The notes below the pieces were generated by a model that worked only from the letters and a program-made list of their open reading frames with translations, had not been told where the DNA came from and did no database searches. This document shows positions 60,565-64,000 of a DNA stretch of 64,000 nt, in pieces. The position numbers and the translations under genes are program-made. This DNA is from Chitinophagaceae bacterium (lineage in GTDB: Bacteria > Bacteroidota > Bacteroidia > Chitinophagales > Chitinophagaceae), in assembly GCA_023229465.1 (NCBI GenBank), contig JALNZE010000001.1:186001-250000 (forward strand), written 5' to 3'. Within the stretch, counting starts at the first letter, position 1. Every line of letters begins with the position of its first letter.

Positions 60565-62121
60565 ATGCCCAACCGCTCTACTGATGCCTTATTTCAACTA
60601 ATCCAGTCGCTGGAAAGGTCTGAAAAGCGGAATTTCAAACTGTATATCACCCGTAATTCAGGTTCGGGAGACCTGAAAGTGGTGCAGCTATTTGATACAC
60701 TGGATAAGATGAAGCTGTATGATGAAGAACAGTTATTAGCAAAAACGCCCTCTATCCAAAAACAACAACTCTCCAATCTGAAAGCGCATTTATACAGGGA
60801 GATACTGGCCAGCCTCCGCTTATTAAACCAGGAAGATAATATTGATCTCCAATTACATGAACAACTCGATTTTGCCCGGCTGCTGTATAATAAAGGATTA
60901 TATCTGCAAAGTTTGAAGATGCTGGACAGGGTTAAGGAGCTGGCCAGGGCCAATAACCAGGTAACCTATATTTTACAGGTTTTATTCTTTGAAAAAAAGA
61001 TAGAGGCGCTGCATATTACCAGGAGTATGCAGGACAGGGCAGACAAACTAACCGCAGAAGTGGATGAAATAAACCAGCGGCTGGCTTTGATCGGCACTTT
61101 ATCAAACATTTCACTGCAATTATATAGCTGGTATATAAAGAACGGACATGCCCGGAATGCTGCAGATGCGGGAGTAGTGGCTGCTTTCCTTGCTACTGAA
61201 TCCATACAACAGGCGCAGGATGCCAAAGGGTTTTATGAACGGCTGTACCTGTACCAATGTTATTGCTGGCACGCATTTATCACACAGAATTTCCTTTTAT
61301 ATTACCGGTATTGCCAGAAATGGGTTGACCTGTTTGACGCTAATCCGAAAATGATTGAGATCGAAACAGCGCATTATATTAAGGGTTTACATAATCTGAT
61401 GGGGGCGCATTTTGATTTACGTAATTATCAGAAATTCAATGAGACCATACAGGTTTTTGAAAAATTCATTGAAACGCCTGTCATACAGCAGAACCGGAAT
61501 AATTTAATTCAGACTTTTATTTATCTCAATATATCAAAGCTCAACAAACATTTTATGGAGGGCAGTTTTAGTGAAGGCCTCCAATTGGTACCTTATATTG
61601 AAGAGAAGCTGCAGGAATATGAATTGTACCTTGACCGTCACCGTGTATTGGTATTCTATTATAAGATTGCCTCTCTGTATTTTGGCAGTGGCGATTGGGA
61701 CCGGAGTATTGACTATCTGAATAAGATCATCAACTGGAAAGTGGACCTGCGTACTGATTTGCAATGTTATGCCAGGTTACTGCATCTGATAGCACACTAT
61801 GAACTGGGTAATTTTGAGTTGCTGGAATATTTATTAAAATCGGTATATCGTTTTATGTATAAAATGCAAAACCTGAGTATAGTAGAGGAAAAAGTGTTCG
61901 GCTTTTTAAGAAAATCCTTCCGTTTGTCGCCCAGGCAGTTAAAACCGGAGTTTGAATTATTACTGGCCACGCTGAAACCATTAGAAAAAAGCCGCCTCGA
62001 AAGCCGGGCTTTTATGTATCTTGATATTATATCCTGGCTCGAAAGCAAGATCAATAACCAGCCTGTACAAACGATTATAAGGCAGAAATATACTGATGCA
62101 AAACGTAGGGATGAAGCCTGA
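60565..62121 (+). CDS. All-helical repeat protein, 518 residues
   Basis: A soluble protein of paired helices throughout (LFQLIQSLERSEKRNFKLYI at the start, then LDFARLLYNKGLYLQSLKML and FYYKIASLYFGSGDWDRSID), resembling TPR/SEL1-like solenoids, with no signal peptide or membrane segment. Such proteins with this N-terminus occur widely in Bacteroidota without known function. It is divergent from leuA (217 bases between), so a link to amino-acid regulation is possible but not shown. It is followed by the amidohydrolase gene after 43 bases. Confidence 0.75.
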   Translation: MPNRSTDALFQLIQSLERSEKRNFKLYITRNSGSGDLKVVQLFDTLDKMKLYDEEQLLAKTPSIQKQQLSNLKAHLYREILASLRLLNQEDNIDLQLHEQLDFARLLYNKGLYLQSLKMLDRVKELARANNQVTYILQVLFFEKKIEALHITRSMQDRADKLTAEVDEINQRLALIGTLSNISLQLYSWYIKNGHARNAADAGVVAAFLATESIQQAQDAKGFYERLYLYQCYCWHAFITQNFLLYYRYCQKWVDLFDANPKMIEIETAHYIKGLHNLMGAHFDLRNYQKFNETIQVFEKFIETPVIQQNRNNLIQTFIYLNISKLNKHFMEGSFSEGLQLVPYIEEKLQEYELYLDRHRVLVFYYKIASLYFGSGDWDRSIDYLNKIINWKVDLRTDLQCYARLLHLIAHYELGNFELLEYLLKSVYRFMYKMQNLSIVEEKVFGFLRKSFRLSPRQLKPEFELLLATLKPLEKSRLESRAFMYLDIISWLESKINNQPVQTIIRQKYTDAKRRDEA

Positions 62122-62164
62122 TGGCCTTTACTGAAAACAGCATTTTGTAAACGCAACTATTATG

Positions 62165-63754
62165 ATGAAAAAATTATTGGTTACCCCTTGTGCAACTATC
62201 CTGTTTGGCATGATATGCATGCTATCTACCGCACAAATCATCAAAGCGCCCGAACGCAAAGAAGGGATGGGCCCTTATACACAACTCATTATACGGGGGG
62301 TTACCCTTATAAACGGAACAGGAGCGCCACCCATCGGGCCGGTAGATATTGTGATAGAGCAAAACAGGATTGTACAGATAAAAGCATTGGGAAATCCTGA
62401 TGCAAAAATCAATCCTGCCAGTAGGCCACAACTCAAAGCTGGTGGGAAAGAGCTCGATTGCGAAGGCATGTTTGCTCTTCCGGGCCTGATAGACATGCAT
62501 GCCCATATTGGTGGAATGGAGCAGGGCACGCCCGCTGAATATGTTTTTAAATTATGGATGGCGCATGGCATTACTACCATCCGCGACCCGTCATCAGGTA
62601 ACGGGTTAGACTGGGTACTTGACCAGAAAAAAAAGAGTGCCACCAATGAGATCACTGCGCCAAGGATAGTAGCATATACCGCTTTTGGGATGGGTAGCAA
62701 CACCCCGATAGTTACTGCCGACCAGGCTAGAAACTGGGTACAGGAGAATGCCAAAAAAGGGGCTGATGGCATAAAATTTTTTGGGGCCTCACCCGAAGTG
62801 ATGGATGCCGCCATACGTGAAAATAAAAAACTGGGACTGCGTTCCTGCTGCCATCATGCACAAACAGATGTGGCCAGGTGGAACGTGCTTAATTCAGCCA
62901 GAGCCGGTATGACCAGCATGGAGCATTGGTACGGTTTACCGGAAGCTTTATTTACTAACCGTACCGTTCAGCATTTTCCGGTTGACTATAATTACAGTGA
63001 TGAACAACACCGTTTTGAAGAAGCGGGTAAATTATGGAAACAGGCTGCTGAACCATATAGTGAGCACTGGAATAAAGTGATGAACGAATTACTGTCACTT
63101 GATTTTACACTGGATCCCACTTTCAATATCTACGATGCCAACCGCGACCTTCATAGAACACGCCGCGCCGAATGGCATGAGAATTACACATTACCTTCTC
63201 TATGGAAATTCTATGAGCCCAGTCAGCAATCGCACGGCTCCTACTGGCATAACTGGGGAACAGAACAGGAGGTAGAGTGGAAGAATGATTATCGTTTGTG
63301 GATGACTTTTATCAATGAATATAAAAACAGGGGTGGAAGGGTTACAACGGGCTCTGATAACGGATACATTTATCAGACCTATGGATTTGGATATATCAGG
63401 GAACTGGAGTTGCTGCGCGAAGCTGGCTTTCATCCGCTGGAAGTGATTCGTTCTGCCACATTATACGGAGCCCAGGCATTGGGAAAAGACAAAGAGATAG
63501 GCAGTATAGAAGTGGGTAAACTTGCAGACATTATGATTATTAATGCAAACCCATTAAAAAATTTGCAGGTATTGTATGGAACCGGCGCTATCGAATTAAC
63601 GAAGGAAAACAAGGCAGTAAGAACAGGCGGTGTATTATACACGATCAAAGACGGAATTATTTATGACGCCAAAAAATTACTGTTGGATGTGAAGCAAATG
63701 GTTGATAAAGAGAAAAAGAAAACAGGCTGGCAATTAAAACAGCCGGGTATGTAA
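62165..63754 (+). CDS. Exported amidohydrolase
   Basis: From the second ATG (62165; the gene has MM at its start) 529 residues. Signal peptide with a hydrophobic stretch (LLVTPCATILFGMICMLSTA). The metal site HxH is in PGLIDMHAHIGGMEQGT, further His in LRSCCHHAQTDVARW, and the Asp in TTGSDNGYIYQTYGFG. The N- and C-terminal beta sandwich (LIIRGVTLINGTGAPP, IGSIEVGKLADIMIINAN) is complete. Probably a periplasmic hydrolase of the imidazolonepropionase-like group; substrate unknown. Confidence 0.85.
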   Translation: MKKLLVTPCATILFGMICMLSTAQIIKAPERKEGMGPYTQLIIRGVTLINGTGAPPIGPVDIVIEQNRIVQIKALGNPDAKINPASRPQLKAGGKELDCEGMFALPGLIDMHAHIGGMEQGTPAEYVFKLWMAHGITTIRDPSSGNGLDWVLDQKKKSATNEITAPRIVAYTAFGMGSNTPIVTADQARNWVQENAKKGADGIKFFGASPEVMDAAIRENKKLGLRSCCHHAQTDVARWNVLNSARAGMTSMEHWYGLPEALFTNRTVQHFPVDYNYSDEQHRFEEAGKLWKQAAEPYSEHWNKVMNELLSLDFTLDPTFNIYDANRDLHRTRRAEWHENYTLPSLWKFYEPSQQSHGSYWHNWGTEQEVEWKNDYRLWMTFINEYKNRGGRVTTGSDNGYIYQTYGFGYIRELELLREAGFHPLEVIRSATLYGAQALGKDKEIGSIEVGKLADIMIINANPLKNLQVLYGTGAIELTKENKAVRTGGVLYTIKDGIIYDAKKLLLDVKQMVDKEKKKTGWQLKQPGM

Positions 63755-63756
63755 GC

Positions 63757-64000
63757 CTATATCAGAATATCTTCGGTAAGTGGAAAAGTAATATGGATAC
63801 CACATCCATTACCGGGTAATGTCTGGATATCAACTATGCCATTATATACATCTGAACGACTGATGATATTATAAATGCCAATTCCTTTTCTTTGCTGGTT
63901 CACATCAAAGCCCACGCCGTTATCTGCTATTTTCAGATAGATCATCTGTTGGTTTCGCAGCAGTTCAATATTTACAGTGGTTGCTTTTGAATGTTTGATA
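63757..64000 (-). CDS. Sensor histidine kinase, C-terminal part (continues beyond the window)
   Basis: The last 81 residues of a HisKA_3-type kinase: IKHSKATTVNIELL, then the ATP-site blocks MIYLKIADNGVGFDVNQQ and KGIGIYNIISRSDVYNG, and GCGIHITFPL near the end. The rest lies beyond base 64000. It is convergent with the amidohydrolase gene, with two bases between stops. Confidence 0.85.
   Translation of the reverse strand, partial: IKHSKATTVNIELLRNQQMIYLKIADNGVGFDVNQQRKGIGIYNIISRSDVYNGIVDIQTLPGNGCGIHITFPLTEDILI

Noticed and set aside
1..64000. CRISPR array, rRNA operon or phage structural genes
   Set aside because: No regularly spaced repeats, no rRNA sequence and no capsid, tail or terminase-like proteins were seen.

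Overview
The window looks like chromosome of a Bacteroidota bacterium, most likely of the Chitinophagaceae/Chitinophagales. Supporting signs are an alternative complex III plus caa3-type oxidase cluster in the layout usual for that group, a TonB-dependent receptor remnant, DUF5522 and DUF6787 proteins, two-domain GH43 enzymes, and promoters of the Bacteroidota type (TTG-N18-TAnnTTTG). The species cannot be named from the sequence.

Region 1 (1-2660) opens with an integrase tail fragment and a HicAB toxin-antitoxin pair with a perfect 23-bp palindrome over the hicA start. A stretch with a start-less ORF follows, then trmB, a small Cys-rich DUF5522 protein and an alkyltransferase-like protein. 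Region 2 (2665-18984, minus strand) is a respiratory block: ActA-ActF (alternative complex III), oxidase subunits II and I, heme O synthase, two subunit III proteins, subunit IV, a Sco copper chaperone and DUF420. A good promoter lies before actA, and terminators after subunit I and after subunit IV split the block. Region 3 (19146-23280) holds housekeeping genes: a DUF6787-PurN fusion, a serine hydrolase, small membrane and TPR proteins, a VOC protein, and a TonB-receptor pseudogene with almost all of its interior deleted.

Region 4 (23444-30530) is an accessory island inserted at the 3' side of a tRNA-Arg(CCT) gene. An 18-bp direct repeat marks both ends, and the terminator that probably once served the tRNA now lies beyond the far end. 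The island holds a truncated integrase, a DUF6088 (AbiEi-like) gene with two palindromic operators, a convergent HTH/nucleotidyltransferase pair with its own palindrome, a GT25-like protein, mobilisation gene remnants, a Fic remnant, an unusual DUF4242/cyclase-like/AraC fusion regulator and a truncated haemoglobin. Region 5 (30697-38320) has a PEGA-like secreted protein, a PhnD-like lipoprotein overlapping a multi-PAS histidine kinase, a DJ-1/PfpI protein, and a GH43-CBM32-FN3 enzyme followed by a GH53 remnant. Region 6 (38396-41835) is a second small accessory patch: tiny ORFs, a charged 178-aa protein overlapping an HTH-ImmA/IrrE metallopeptidase gene, an IS1595-type transposase, and a decayed class II tRNA beside a perfect 18-bp hairpin.

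Region 7 (41970-64000) starts with a Tat-exported Gfo/Idh/MocA oxidoreductase. Thirteen collinear minus-strand genes then run leuA-leuC-leuD-leuB-ilvE-ilvD-ilvB-ilvN-ilvC-ilvA-thrA-thrB-thrC. They cover conversion of aspartate to threonine (except aspartate-semialdehyde dehydrogenase) and of threonine and pyruvate to isoleucine, valine and leucine. A likely attenuator (12-codon leader peptide with Leu-Phe-Val-Ile codons, 12-bp hairpin) sits before leuA. LeuA is the short form, so leader control may carry more of the feedback. The window ends with an all-helical repeat protein, an exported amidohydrolase and the C-terminus of another histidine kinase.
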